DNA of 64,000 nt from Brevibacterium jeotgali (GTDB lineage Bacteria; Actinomycetota; Actinomycetes; Actinomycetales; Brevibacteriaceae), in NCBI RefSeq assembly GCF_900169175.1, contig NZ_FXZM01000005.1, positions 124,001-188,000 on the forward strand, given 5' to 3'. The position numbers and the translations under genes were made by a program. This document shows, piece after piece, positions 43,508 to 51,556 of this stretch. The notes beneath the pieces were generated by a model that was given only the letters and a program-made list of their open reading frames with translations, was not told where the DNA came from and did not search any database. Numbering within the stretch: position 1 is the stretch's first letter; each line of letters opens with the position of its first letter.

Positions 43508-43894
43508 ACGGGCCCGCCCCCGCAGCGAATCCTCAGCGACGGGCCGCCCAACTCGCCGGCGACTCATCATCGTCCGCTGAGCTTCGAGCACATCCCCTCA
43601 TCAGACGGCCATCGACGCTCCTCAAACCGCAGATGGTCCGCAACCGACCACTGACCACTCATCCTGAACACGAGTCGCCCGTGGCGATCCGAGACTTGTC
43701 GCCATCGGGTGGCGAGTCCAGCCCAGCAGGACCGACGACTGCGCGCTCTCACGGTTGTGTGACGGCCAGGTTGTTCAGCAGACCCATGCTCACTCGAGAT
43801 GAACCCGCGACCACTCACCAGCAGGCTCTTGACTGCCACTGCAAGCCACATGCCGTGCATTGGTTGTACGTGCAAGCATTGATAGGGTCGGGGC
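43475..43894. other. 420-bp gap before the MarR gene
   Basis: After the direct repeat the sequence is less GC-rich than its surroundings. An open frame on the minus strand (43567-44040) runs across it into the MarR gene, but its composition does not look coding. Near the end lies a MarR-operator-like palindrome. Confidence 0.5.
43863..43876 (+). promoter_or_regulatory. Candidate MarR operator upstream of its own gene
   Basis: GTTGT-ACGT-GCAAG, a near-palindrome centred on ACGT, ends 19 bp before the MarR start at 43895. It shares the GTTGT half-site and spacing with the perfect palindrome upstream of doxX at 44563-44576. TTGATA (43879-43884) just after it could serve as a -10. Confidence 0.5.
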
Positions 43895-44410
43895 ATGACC
43901 GACACCAGATGGCTCTCCGAAGAGGAGCACGTCGCATGGGTCCGCTTCACAGCGGTCCTGGAGCTGCTCCCGTCAGCCCTTGACCTCCAGCTCGAGACGG
44001 ATGCGGGACTCTCACACTTCGAGTACTTCACTCTTGCCATGCTCTCCGAGGCCCCCGATCACACGCTGCGCACCAGCGCTCTGGCAGCTCGCACGAATGC
44101 GACGCTGCCGCGGCTCTCCCGAGTGGTGTCCCGCCTCGAGGCGGCGGGCTATGCGGAAAGGTCGACCTGCGCAGAGGACCGCCGCGCCACGAACGTCAGC
44201 CTCACCGAAGCGGGGCGACAGAAGCTTGTCCGGTCGGCGCCGGGCCACGTGGGAGCAGTGCGTCGCTTCGTGGTGGATCAGCTGACCCCTGAGCAGATCC
44301 ACGAGCTTTCAGCCATCTCTGCGGCGATGCTGAGGCAGCTGGACCCCGAGGGGCGCATGCACGCCACCGGGAACCCACCCCAGGACCCCTCTGGGAGCGC
44401 ACCGGATTGA
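43895..44410 (+). CDS. MarR family transcriptional regulator
   Basis: A 171-residue winged-helix repressor. The HTH and wing read HFEYFTLAMLSEAPDHTLRTSALAARTNATLPRLSRVVSRLEAAGYAERSTCAEDRRATNVSLTEAGRQKL (about 41-110), with the DRR wing motif. The C-terminal helix closes the dimer. It is followed by a DoxX gene with a strong palindrome in its promoter, so repression of that gene by this protein is likely. Confidence 0.9.
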   Translation: MTDTRWLSEEEHVAWVRFTAVLELLPSALDLQLETDAGLSHFEYFTLAMLSEAPDHTLRTSALAARTNATLPRLSRVVSRLEAAGYAERSTCAEDRRATNVSLTEAGRQKLVRSAPGHVGAVRRFVVDQLTPEQIHELSAISAAMLRQLDPEGRMHATGNPPQDPSGSAPD

Positions 44411-44562
44411 CGCGACCCCGGATGCACGTGAGCCGCGATGAGCCTCCAGGCGCCGACGGCGCCGCTCGATCGAACTCACAGACCCTCCCGCGAGACGCCG
44501 GAGCATCCGACCCCAGACCCGCCGATTCATGGAGTGACCTTCGGCACACTCGCAGCCTTTAG

Positions 44563-44576
44563 GTTGTCGCGACAAC
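44563..44576 (+). promoter_or_regulatory. Perfect 14-bp palindrome, likely MarR operator of doxX
   Basis: GTTGTCGCGACAAC is an exact palindrome. It overlaps TTGTCG (44564-44569), a -35-like hexamer 18 bp from the -10 TAGATT (44588-44593). A repressor bound here would block RNA polymerase. Confidence 0.75.
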
Positions 44577-44593
44577 AAATCTGACACTAGATT
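44564..44593 (+). promoter_or_regulatory. Predicted doxX promoter
   Basis: -35 TTGTCG, 18-bp spacer, -10 TAGATT, with an AT-rich stretch (ATTAGTTTTTGTTTCAAC) after it, the most AT-rich patch in the neighbourhood. The transcript start near 44600 gives a 35-nt leader to the ATG at 44636. Confidence 0.6.
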
Positions 44594-44635
44594 AGTTTTT
44601 GTTTCAACTACTTCCCTCGATCGCTAAGGACTCCC

Positions 44636-45097
44636 ATGCTGACCCTGCTGCACCCTGCCGCAAAGTTCCCGCTCCTCACTGACCTCGCCCTCCTGGTCGC
44701 TCGGCTCGTTCTGGGCGTGGTCCTGATTGCTCACGGTTGGCAGAAGTACAGCGAGTGGACCGTTGCCGGCACGGGGCAGTCCTTCGCCGAGATGGGCATC
44801 CTGGCCCCCGATTTCTCCGCCGCCCTGGTGACGGGAGCTGAGATCATCGGCGGAGTGGCCTTGATTCTCGGGGTGCTCACTCCCGTCTTCGCCGTTGTCA
44901 ACGGAGTCAGCATGATCGTGGCCGCCCTGGTGGTCCACGCAGAGGCGGGGATCTTCGTAGAAGACGGCGGGTATGAGCTCGTGGCAGCCATCTTCGCCGG
45001 ATTGATCATCCTCGCCGCCACCGGAGGAGGGCGCTTCAGCGTCGATCGGCTGCTCGCTCCTCGCTCCAAGAGCGCTCGTCAGACTGCGGCAGCCTGA
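44636..45097 (+). CDS. DoxX family membrane protein
   Basis: A 153-residue protein with four hydrophobic segments: LALLVARLVLGVVLIAHGWQKYSEW, then VTGAEIIGGVALILGVLTPVFAVVNGVSMIVAALVVH, then LVAAIFAGLIILAATGGG. The 'R...G.....HG..K' pattern and helix lengths are DoxX/DoxD-type. Relatives work in thiosulfate oxidation or in quinone/oxidative-stress responses, often under MarR control. AAGGA six bases before the ATG. Pairing with the MarR gene 225 bp upstream suggests an inducible stress unit. Confidence 0.9.
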   Translation: MLTLLHPAAKFPLLTDLALLVARLVLGVVLIAHGWQKYSEWTVAGTGQSFAEMGILAPDFSAALVTGAEIIGGVALILGVLTPVFAVVNGVSMIVAALVVHAEAGIFVEDGGYELVAAIFAGLIILAATGGGRFSVDRLLAPRSKSARQTAAA

Positions 45098-45137
45098 GGC
45101 GAAGGGACTGCAGGCACAGCGCCTGACTGGCACAGGA

Positions 45138-46064
45138 TCACAGCGTCGACGTGTCCGTGTTCGCTCCGCACACGACGACGGCGACTCGCTCGCCGGCCGC
45201 GGGAACGTAGGCACCGGAGAGGAAGGCCGCGTACGCCGTGGCGGCTCCGTGCTCCGCGGCGATCCGAAAGTCCTCCCACAGTGCCGCTCTGGCTGAGGCG
45301 ATGGAATCATCCTCGACCAGCAGGCTCGTCACACCGACCCGACGCGCGGCGTCGAAGCCGATGTCACCGATCCGACGCGCACCGAGTGAATCGGCAGCGA
45401 TGCCGGACACGTCGATGTCGACCGGTGCACCGTGGGCGAGGGCAGTCGAGAGTGTGGAGGCTGTGCGGGGCTCGACTCCCACGACCTTCGCACGGCCCTC
45501 CGCGGCGGCCAGTGTGCCGGCGAGCAGCCCTCCTCCGCCCACTGCGACGACGATCGTGTCGACGTCCGGCGCCTCCTGAAGGATCTCCTCCGCCATCGTG
45601 CCCGCACCGGCAGTGATCTCCGGCTGGTCGTATGCGTGGCAGTAGACGGCGCCGGTGCGCTGCGTGTGCTCCATCGCGGCTGTGAACGCCTCCGCGTACT
45701 CCCGCCCCACCGGCCGCACGATCGCACCGTAGGACTCGAGGCGTGCGACCTTCACCTGCGGGGCAGTCTCTGGGACGAACACGGTCGCGGGGACACCCGC
45801 CTGGCGCGCGGCGAAGGCGTTCGCCATCCCTGCGTTGCCTCCGGAGGCCACGACGATGCCCACGTCGGGGTCCAGCTCACCGCGCTCCCAGGTCGCGAGG
45901 ACGCGGTTGAAGGCTCCGCGAGCCTTGAAGGACCCCGTGTGCTGGAGGTATTCGCACTTGAGGAGGAATCGCCCGCGGGCCCCCTCCACCTCGATCATCG
46001 GGGTTCGGCGCACGTGGGCGCGCACCCGGTCGTGGGCGGAGAGGACATCGGAGCGCGTGAGCAT
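45138..46064 (-). CDS. Threonine/serine dehydratase-like PLP enzyme
   Basis: A 308-residue fold-type II PLP enzyme. The PLP Lys is in TGSFKARGAFNRV (about Lys45), the phosphate cradle in VGGGGLLAGTLAA, and VASGGNAGMANAFAARQAGVPATVFVPETAP is the substrate Asn loop (SGGNAG rather than SSGNHG). Length lacks the C-terminal ACT-like regulatory domain, so it is of the short catabolic or racemase-like type, deaminating threonine or serine. The ATG at 46064 has AAAGG upstream. Confidence 0.9.
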   Translation of the reverse strand: MLTRSDVLSAHDRVRAHVRRTPMIEVEGARGRFLLKCEYLQHTGSFKARGAFNRVLATWERGELDPDVGIVVASGGNAGMANAFAARQAGVPATVFVPETAPQVKVARLESYGAIVRPVGREYAEAFTAAMEHTQRTGAVYCHAYDQPEITAGAGTMAEEILQEAPDVDTIVVAVGGGGLLAGTLAAAEGRAKVVGVEPRTASTLSTALAHGAPVDIDVSGIAADSLGARRIGDIGFDAARRVGVTSLLVEDDSIASARAALWEDFRIAAEHGAATAYAAFLSGAYVPAAGERVAVVVCGANTDTSTL

Positions 46065-46235
46065 GCATGGCCTTTCGAGACGGAACCAGCAAGGGCGTAC
46101 GGCGCTGCACGACGATGTCATCACCGCGTGAGCTGCATCGCAGTCAGGCTAGCGCACGCGCCACGAGCCGGTCGACGAGAGATTCTTCAGCGCCGCCCCC
46201 TTCCCACCGGCGCCCCGCCCCGCCATTCTGGGAGC

Positions 46236-46886
46236 ATGGACGATTCCAGCCGTATGGACGGTCGGCCGGACACGACTGCCCACGGGCACTCCGCTGCGAC
46301 CCTGTTCGAAGCCTCCGCGCACAGTCTCGCCTGCGGATCGTCACTGCGACCGGCCTGGCCCGGAGCGGCGGTGACGGGACCCGCATTCACCGTCCACGGA
46401 CGCGGAGGCGACAACCTCGCGCTCCACCACGCCGTACTCCAGGCTCCATCCGGCACCGTCCTCACGGTCGACGTCCAGGGAGCCGAATACGGACACTGGG
46501 GTGAAGTGCTCGCCGTCGCCGCTCGAGCGCGCGGCATCGCGGGCCTCATCATCGACGGCGGTGTGCGCGACACTGAAGCGATGAGCCGGATGCGCTTCCC
46601 CGTCTTCTCGTCATGCTCCTCCGTGGTCGGCACGCGGAAGGAATGGTTCGGACAGTTCGGGGGAACCATCAGCGTGGACGGCGCGCGCGTGCAGTCAGGC
46701 GATCTCGTGGTCGCGGACGCGGATGGCGTCGTCATCGTCCCGGCCGCGCACACACATGAGGCACTCGAGCATGCGGATGACCGCGTCGCGGCAGAAGAGG
46801 AGTTCATGGAGCGACTGCGGAACGGGGCGACGACCGTCGACCTGCTGCGTCTGCCGAGGGCCAGGAGCGCACAGCCCGGCCCCTGA
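46236..46886 (+). CDS. RraA-like / 4-hydroxy-4-methyl-2-oxoglutarate aldolase family protein
   Basis: A 216-residue protein. AWPGAAVTGPAFTVHGRGGDNLALHHAVLQAPSGTVLTVDVQG and GIAGLIIDGGVRDTEAMSRMRFPVFSSCSS carry the family pattern, with Gly-Gly-x-Arg-Asp as the metal/substrate site; DGARVQSGDLVVADADGVVIVPA closes it. Members are pyruvate aldolases or RNase-E-regulator-like proteins; in actinobacteria aldolase activity is more likely. ATG at 46236; another ATG at 46254 is possible. Confidence 0.88.
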   Translation: MDDSSRMDGRPDTTAHGHSAATLFEASAHSLACGSSLRPAWPGAAVTGPAFTVHGRGGDNLALHHAVLQAPSGTVLTVDVQGAEYGHWGEVLAVAARARGIAGLIIDGGVRDTEAMSRMRFPVFSSCSSVVGTRKEWFGQFGGTISVDGARVQSGDLVVADADGVVIVPAAHTHEALEHADDRVAAEEEFMERLRNGATTVDLLRLPRARSAQPGP

Positions 46887-46967
46887 CGCGCTCCGCGCTT
46901 CTCCCACCAGCGCTGACCTCGGACTGACGGGTCGGTTCAGCCCGCCCCGGCAGTCCGGTCGCCCCGG

Positions 46968-47285
46968 TCAGTCCGTCGGTGCGACGTCGATCTCGGCACT
47001 GGCCGCGAGTTCGCTGATCTGCTGCGCGAGCCGCAGATCGCGTTCCGTCACCCCTTCGACATCGTGGCTGATGAGACGCACGTCCACGTGCGGGTAGGTG
47101 AGCAGGAGATCCGGATGATGCCCCGCATCCTCGGCGACTGCGGCGATCCGTTGGACGAGTTCGAGCCCGGCCATGAAATCGCCCGTGCTGAAGCGGGCGC
47201 GCAGGCCGTCCTGGGCCGCGCTCCAATCAGTGAGTCGTGCTTCCTGCAGTGCCTGTGAGAGCTGCTGTCCGCTGTACTCAGTCAT
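46968..47285 (-). CDS. 4a-hydroxytetrahydrobiopterin dehydratase (PCD) family protein
   Basis: A 105-residue protein. AEDAGHHPDLLLTYPHVDVRLISHDVEGVTERDLRLAQQI matches the PCD family, with the catalytic HHPD and a second His in YPHVDV. PCD enzymes dehydrate pterin-4a-carbinolamine; in bacteria lacking aromatic amino acid hydroxylases the role is less clear. ATG at 47285; it diverges from the membrane protein gene at 47489. Confidence 0.9.
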   Translation of the reverse strand: MTEYSGQQLSQALQEARLTDWSAAQDGLRARFSTGDFMAGLELVQRIAAVAEDAGHHPDLLLTYPHVDVRLISHDVEGVTERDLRLAQQISELAASAEIDVAPTD

Positions 47286-47437
47286 GCTCTCAGCCTACTG
47301 CCCGCTTCAAGTTCGGAGCCTGTGCATCTCGTCCTGATCCGGCGAACGGTCCTGTGTGCGGAGACGGATGCGTGTGGCTGTTCAGCTACCGCGGGGGACA
47401 CACGCTCGCGTGCTGAGTCCGTCAGACTGGACGAGCG

Positions 47438-47485
47438 ACGACGAACGGGAGACACGACGAACGGGAGACACGACGAACGGGAGAC
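47438..47485 (+). repeat. 16-bp tandem repeat x 3 carrying the Shine-Dalgarno site
   Basis: ACGACGAACGGGAGAC occurs three times without change (47438-47453, 47454-47469, 47470-47485) and ends three bases before the ATG at 47489. Each copy contains CGGGAG, and the last one is at proper ribosome-binding distance. Confidence 0.92.
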
Positions 47486-47488
47486 ACA

Positions 47489-48139
47489 ATGCACCCAGCA
47501 GGACCACACGGCCGCGCGCCCGGCACACGGATGCGCGGCATCGGGCGGCTGCTCTTCTGGATCGGCGGCATCCTCACGATCGTCTGCGTCGCAGGCGGAG
47601 TCATCCTCGCGGTCTCCGGCTTCACCCGCGTCGCGGAGTCCGCCGCGATCTCGCATCCCGTCGACGGCCCCACCGACATCGACCTCGAAGCCGGCGAGCA
47701 GATGATGTACTACGTGCCCGGCGTCGTCGACCCATCGACTGCAGGTTCAGGAAACGGTTCCGGCTACGGTTCCGACGACGACTCCGATCCACCCGACTAC
47801 GTCCCCGCGGGAGCCGCCGACTGCTCCGCGACCGGGCCCTCCGTCGTCGACATCAGGCCGGGCGGGACGAAGCACACCACCTCCAGCGGCGGCGAGACCC
47901 GCGTGAGCGACGGCGGATTCACCGCTGAGGATCCGGGCACCTACACCGTCACGTGCAGTCCCGATGCCGGCGTCGACGTGACTCTGGGACCGCCCACGGA
48001 TGTCGGAGGGATCCTCAGCGGGATCGGCGGCGTGCTCGCGGCGGTCTTCGGCGCACTGGGATTCGGCGCCGTCACTCTGCTGGGGCTCGTCCTCTGGCTG
48101 GTGGGCCGGGATGCGATGAAGAGGCACGGAGCGCTCTGA
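47489..48139 (+). CDS. Two-TM membrane protein with an extracytoplasmic domain, unknown function
   Basis: A 216-residue protein. Membrane segment 1 is LLFWIGGILTIVCVAGGVILAVSG (about 21-44); segment 2 is GVLAAVFGALGFGAVTLLGLVLWLVG (about 182-207) near the end. Between them is a 130-residue domain with a Ser/Gly/Asp-rich linker (SAGNGSGYGSDDDSDPPDY) and likely beta strands. I do not recognise a family. Its translation start sits directly after three copies of a repeat with SD-like GGGAG, an odd arrangement that could alter expression if the copy number varies. Confidence 0.8.
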   Translation: MHPAGPHGRAPGTRMRGIGRLLFWIGGILTIVCVAGGVILAVSGFTRVAESAAISHPVDGPTDIDLEAGEQMMYYVPGVVDPSTAGSGNGSGYGSDDDSDPPDYVPAGAADCSATGPSVVDIRPGGTKHTTSSGGETRVSDGGFTAEDPGTYTVTCSPDAGVDVTLGPPTDVGGILSGIGGVLAAVFGALGFGAVTLLGLVLWLVGRDAMKRHGAL

Positions 48140-48195
48140 GGCCGCACGAACGCTGCGCCCGAATCGTGAGCCACACGTGGGCACCAGCACACTCA

Positions 48196-48254
48196 CCACC
48201 AGCATTCATCAGACCGCACACGTTCTATCCCCTGCGAACTGATGAAAGCTGGTG
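48196..48254. repeat. Imperfect inverted repeat, copy B of a two-copy family
   Basis: The 22-nt cores (CACCAGCATTCATCAGACCG plus CA, and 48233-48254) are complementary at 19 of 22 positions around a loop of about 14 nt. The arms closely match those of the element at 461-520 (shared CACCAGCnTTCATCAGnCCGCACA-like core). It lies between convergent genes, 16 bp before the desulfurase stop. Confidence 0.85.
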
Positions 48255-48270
48255 TTTCCTGATCCGGCGC

Positions 48271-49500
48271 TCACACGTCAGTCGCGACCACTTCCGCGGC
48301 GATCCCCGCCGCGATCCGCGCGACGTCGTCCTCGGTCGTCCACCGCCCCACTGATAGACGCAGCGCTCCCATCGCGCGGTCCACGTCCATGCCCATCGCG
48401 GTGAGCACGGGCGACGGCGCGTCCGTCCCCGCATGGCAGGCCGATCCCGTCGACGCGGACACGCTCGCGGCGCCCGCCAGCACGTCCACTCCCCGCGAGC
48501 CCGCGATGCTCACGTTGAGCGTCTGCGGCAGCCTCTCCTCCCGGGGACCATTGAGACGCACCCGCCCCGGCAGCAGCTCCTCGAGCGCCACCTCCAGCTC
48601 GTCGCGCAGCCTCCGCATGCGCTCCGGTCCGCCGGTGTCGAGATCCTCGCCGGCCAGCCGCGCAGCCTCGCCGAACGCCACGATCCCCGCGACGTTCTCC
48701 GTCCCTCCTCGCAGTCCCGCTTCCTGCCCTCCGCCGGGCATCAGCGCCGCGATCGGCGTACCCGCGCGGACGTACAGCGCCCCCACACCCTTCGGCGCAT
48801 AGAGCTTGTGGCCCACGACCGTCAGCAGGTCGACCCCCAGCGCATCGACGTCGACGGGCACCTTGCCGACACTCTGCGCTGCGTCCGTGTGGAACAGCAC
48901 TCCGGCGTCCCGAGCAGTCCGCGCCAGCGCGGAGATCGGCTGGATCGCCCCGGTCTCGTTGTTCGCGTGCATGATCGACACGAGGACCGTGGTCGGTCGC
49001 AGCGCGGCCGCGAGCGATGCCGGGTCGACGAGCCCGTCCGTGTCGATCGGCAGGCTGGTCACGTCGACGCCGTCCCCGGCCAGGACCTCGGCGGCGGCCA
49101 GCACAGCCGGATGCTCGGTCTCCTGGATGACGAGGTGGGGACGGGCCCCGGCAGACCCGGAGCCGGCCGCAGGAGTCGGGGCTCCCGCACCCTCCGCCGA
49201 GGCTGTCCGCACCGCTCGCAGCACACCCCGGATCGCGAGGTGGTCGGCCTCGGTGCCGCTGCCGGTGAACACGATCTCGGCGCCGGACTCCGCCCCGATG
49301 AGCGAGGCGACCTGGGCTCGGGCGCGGGCCACAGCCTCGGCAGGAGCCGTCCCGAACCCGTGGGAGCTGGAGGGGTTGCCGAAGTGGGTGGAGAGGAACG
49401 GGATCATCGCCGCCACGACGCGAGGGTCGACCGGCGTGGTTCCGTTGTAGTCGGCGTAGACGGGATCAGACGCGGAGAAGGGAGACTGCGAGGCGGACAT
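48271..49500 (-). CDS. Cysteine desulfurase (NifS/IscS-like)
   Basis: A 409-residue PLP enzyme taking sulfur from cysteine for Fe-S clusters or thiolation. Key sequence: VYADYNGTTPVDPRVVAAMIPFLSTHFGNPSS, ETEHPAVL, MHANNETGAIQPI, the PLP Lys in GHKLYAPKGVGALYVR, GGGQEAGLRGGTENVAG, and the active Cys in STGSACHAG. A Gly/Ala/Ser-rich insertion (about 101-118) is unusual. ATG at 49500. No scaffold gene is adjacent; it may serve tRNA thiolation. Confidence 0.94.
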   Translation of the reverse strand: MSASQSPFSASDPVYADYNGTTPVDPRVVAAMIPFLSTHFGNPSSSHGFGTAPAEAVARARAQVASLIGAESGAEIVFTGSGTEADHLAIRGVLRAVRTASAEGAGAPTPAAGSGSAGARPHLVIQETEHPAVLAAAEVLAGDGVDVTSLPIDTDGLVDPASLAAALRPTTVLVSIMHANNETGAIQPISALARTARDAGVLFHTDAAQSVGKVPVDVDALGVDLLTVVGHKLYAPKGVGALYVRAGTPIAALMPGGGQEAGLRGGTENVAGIVAFGEAARLAGEDLDTGGPERMRRLRDELEVALEELLPGRVRLNGPREERLPQTLNVSIAGSRGVDVLAGAASVSASTGSACHAGTDAPSPVLTAMGMDVDRAMGALRLSVGRWTTEDDVARIAAGIAAEVVATDV

Positions 49501-49535
49501 GCCTCCCAGTCTCCCCCACAGCCGCTGGACGCAGC

Positions 49536-50315
49536 TCAGTACATCGCGTGCTGACCACCGTCGATCGGGACGACCGTGCCGTTGATGAAGCCGGACTCCT
49601 CGGCGAGCAGGAACGTGACGAGGGCCGCGACCTCCTCCGGCTTGCCGAAGCGCTTCATCGGATTGGCCGACACGAACTCCTCGCCGGCCGCCTCCCAGTC
49701 CTCACCGCCCAGCTGACGCAGTGAGCCCTCGACCATCGCGGTCATGATGGCCCCCGGAGCGATCGCGTTGATGCGGATGCCGTGCTCGCCGTACTCGCGG
49801 GCGGAATTGCGGGTCAGCCCCACGACTCCGTGCTTCGCGGCCGCATAGCCCGACTGGTTGCCGACACCGCGGATGCCGCCCACGGACGCCGTGTTGACGA
49901 TCGCACCGGAGCCCTGCCGGCGCATCTGCTTGAGGACGGCCGCCATACCGGCGAAGACGCCGGTGAGGTTGACGGCGAGCACCTTGGCGAACTCGTCATC
50001 GCCGAAGTCCTCTGTGAGGTTCTGCCTGCCCTCGATGCCCGCGTTGTTGAAGAAGCCGTCGACCGAACCGAACGTGGTGAGCGCAGCGTCCACGTACTTC
50101 TGGACGTCCTCGGACTTCGTGACGTCCGCCGTGACCAGCTCGACGCCGCCGGCGCCTGCGGATTCGACCTGCGTCCTCGTCTCCTCGAGACCGTCGGCGT
50201 TCATGTCCACCAGGACCAGGTTCGCGTCTTCCTGCGCCAGACGCAGTGCAGTCGCCTGCCCCAGTCCGGAGCCCGCGCCGGTGATGATGACGGTCCTGCC
50301 TGAGAAACGTGCCAT
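49536..50315 (-). CDS. SDR family oxidoreductase
   Basis: A 259-residue classical SDR. TGAGSGLGQATALRLAQEDANLVLVDMN, NNAGIEG, SVGGIRGVGNQSGYAAAKHGVVGLT with Tyr-x-x-x-Lys intact, and GTVVPIDGGQHAMY at the end. Length and DGG motif fit 3-ketoacyl/diol-type dehydrogenases; substrate unknown. ATG at 50315 has GAGGAG a little far upstream (about 12 bases). The gap to the upstream desulfurase direction is 35 bp. Confidence 0.92.
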   Translation of the reverse strand: MARFSGRTVIITGAGSGLGQATALRLAQEDANLVLVDMNADGLEETRTQVESAGAGGVELVTADVTKSEDVQKYVDAALTTFGSVDGFFNNAGIEGRQNLTEDFGDDEFAKVLAVNLTGVFAGMAAVLKQMRRQGSGAIVNTASVGGIRGVGNQSGYAAAKHGVVGLTRNSAREYGEHGIRINAIAPGAIMTAMVEGSLRQLGGEDWEAAGEEFVSANPMKRFGKPEEVAALVTFLLAEESGFINGTVVPIDGGQHAMY

Positions 50316-50439
50316 GTGAGAACCACTCCTCGTCATACGTGTCGGGTCGCTGCCCGACTGTCAGAAGAACGATCAGCCCTTCCGCATCCTGCAACCTTCA
50401 CCTACGCGGTTCCATTCCCCCCGCGGGATCGCCACGCGG

Positions 50440-50520
50440 GCACGCGTCAGCGCCGGACGGGCAGGTGGAGTGCTGGACGGGCAGGTGTCAGTGCTGAGCT
50501 GGCAGGCGTCAGCGCCGGCG
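50440..50520. repeat. Imperfect 20-21-bp repeats at the plsC 3' end
   Basis: Units resembling GTGTCAGTGCTGGACGGGCAG recur about three and a half times (near 50440-50520), overlapping the 3' end of the acyltransferase gene (stop 50509). The gap 50316-50508 otherwise holds nothing I recognise. Confidence 0.7.
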
Positions 50521-51300
50521 CTTGGCGTCGCGCTCGGACTCGGCCTCTTCCACCAGCGCACGGATGGCGGACATGATCTGCTCCGTGACCTCACGGCGCT
50601 GCGGCCCCGCAGGGTGCGCGCGCGGCGGGGCGGGGATCGCCTTGCCGAAGGTCATGGAGAACGTCTTGGGCTGGGGAGCGTTCGCGTCGACGGGCATGAC
50701 GTCCTCCGTGCCGACGATACCCACGGGCACGATCGTCGCGCCCGTGCGGATCGCGAGCTCCGCCGCCCCGGTCTTCCCCTCCCCGACCTTCCCGTCGCGG
50801 CTGCGCGTGCCCTCCGGGTAGATGCCGAACACTCCGCCGGCGCGCAGGATCTCCTCGCCCGTCTCCAGCGCCTTCACCGCCGCCGCGGCAGTCCCGCGCT
50901 CCACCGGGAACGCGCCCACGGCGCTCATGAAGCCGCCCACCATCTTGTTCAGGACGTTCCTGCGCTCGAAGTACTCGGCCTTCGCCATGAAGCTCACGCG
51001 ACGCGGGGACAGGGCAGACAGGTAGATCGAGTCCGCGAACGATCGATGGTTGCTCGCGATGATGACAGGGCCGGTCTTGGGCACGTTGGTGATGCCCGTG
51101 ACCGTCGGACGGTGCGCGGTGCGGATGGAGCCGCGGAACATCGAGCGCATGGCCCTGTACTTGAACGAGAGCTGATCATCGCCGACTCCCACCGGGAGGC
51201 CGCTGTCGACGCCTTCGTCGACGGCTCGCTCGATCTCCGAACCGGTCGCCTCGTGCTCATCCGGCCGATCCGCCGTACCTTCATCCATCGCGTCGCTCAT
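50509..51300 (-). CDS. plsC: 1-acylglycerol-3-phosphate O-acyltransferase
   Basis: A 263-residue LPLAT-fold enzyme. NHRSFAD is the catalytic HX4D block, FPVER the second, IYPEGTRSRDGKVGEGKTGAAELAIRTGATIVPVGI the EGTR and following blocks. It adds a fatty acyl chain to lysophosphatidic acid. The first 45 residues are acidic and disordered (MSDAMDEGTADRPDEHEAT...). ATG at 51300; reading on upstream to 52191 overlaps the divergent MFS gene. Confidence 0.92.
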   Translation of the reverse strand: MSDAMDEGTADRPDEHEATGSEIERAVDEGVDSGLPVGVGDDQLSFKYRAMRSMFRGSIRTAHRPTVTGITNVPKTGPVIIASNHRSFADSIYLSALSPRRVSFMAKAEYFERRNVLNKMVGGFMSAVGAFPVERGTAAAAVKALETGEEILRAGGVFGIYPEGTRSRDGKVGEGKTGAAELAIRTGATIVPVGIVGTEDVMPVDANAPQPKTFSMTFGKAIPAPPRAHPAGPQRREVTEQIMSAIRALVEEAESERDAKRRR

Positions 51301-51556
51301 GTCCTGACTGCTGTCCTCCCGCACGGGCACAGCCCCTCGGGTGCCGCAGAGCTGTCTTCCTGACTGAATGCTAAGAACATCGTAACCACCGGCCGAACGC
51401 CCGCGTGCATCGCGCCGGTCGCATCCCCGACGTCGGATCCGGTGAGAACCGTCACCCCTGCTCATCCAGCCTGTCCCTGCACCGGAGCGGAGGCATAGAA
51501 TCAAGTCTTCGTGCGCGGTGCCGCCGCTCCCGCACCACCTGCCCGATAGGAGCCCC

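Noticed and set aside
43567-44040. Minus-strand frame in the 420-bp gap before marR
   Set aside because: It runs antisense into the MarR gene and has no conserved motif or SD.
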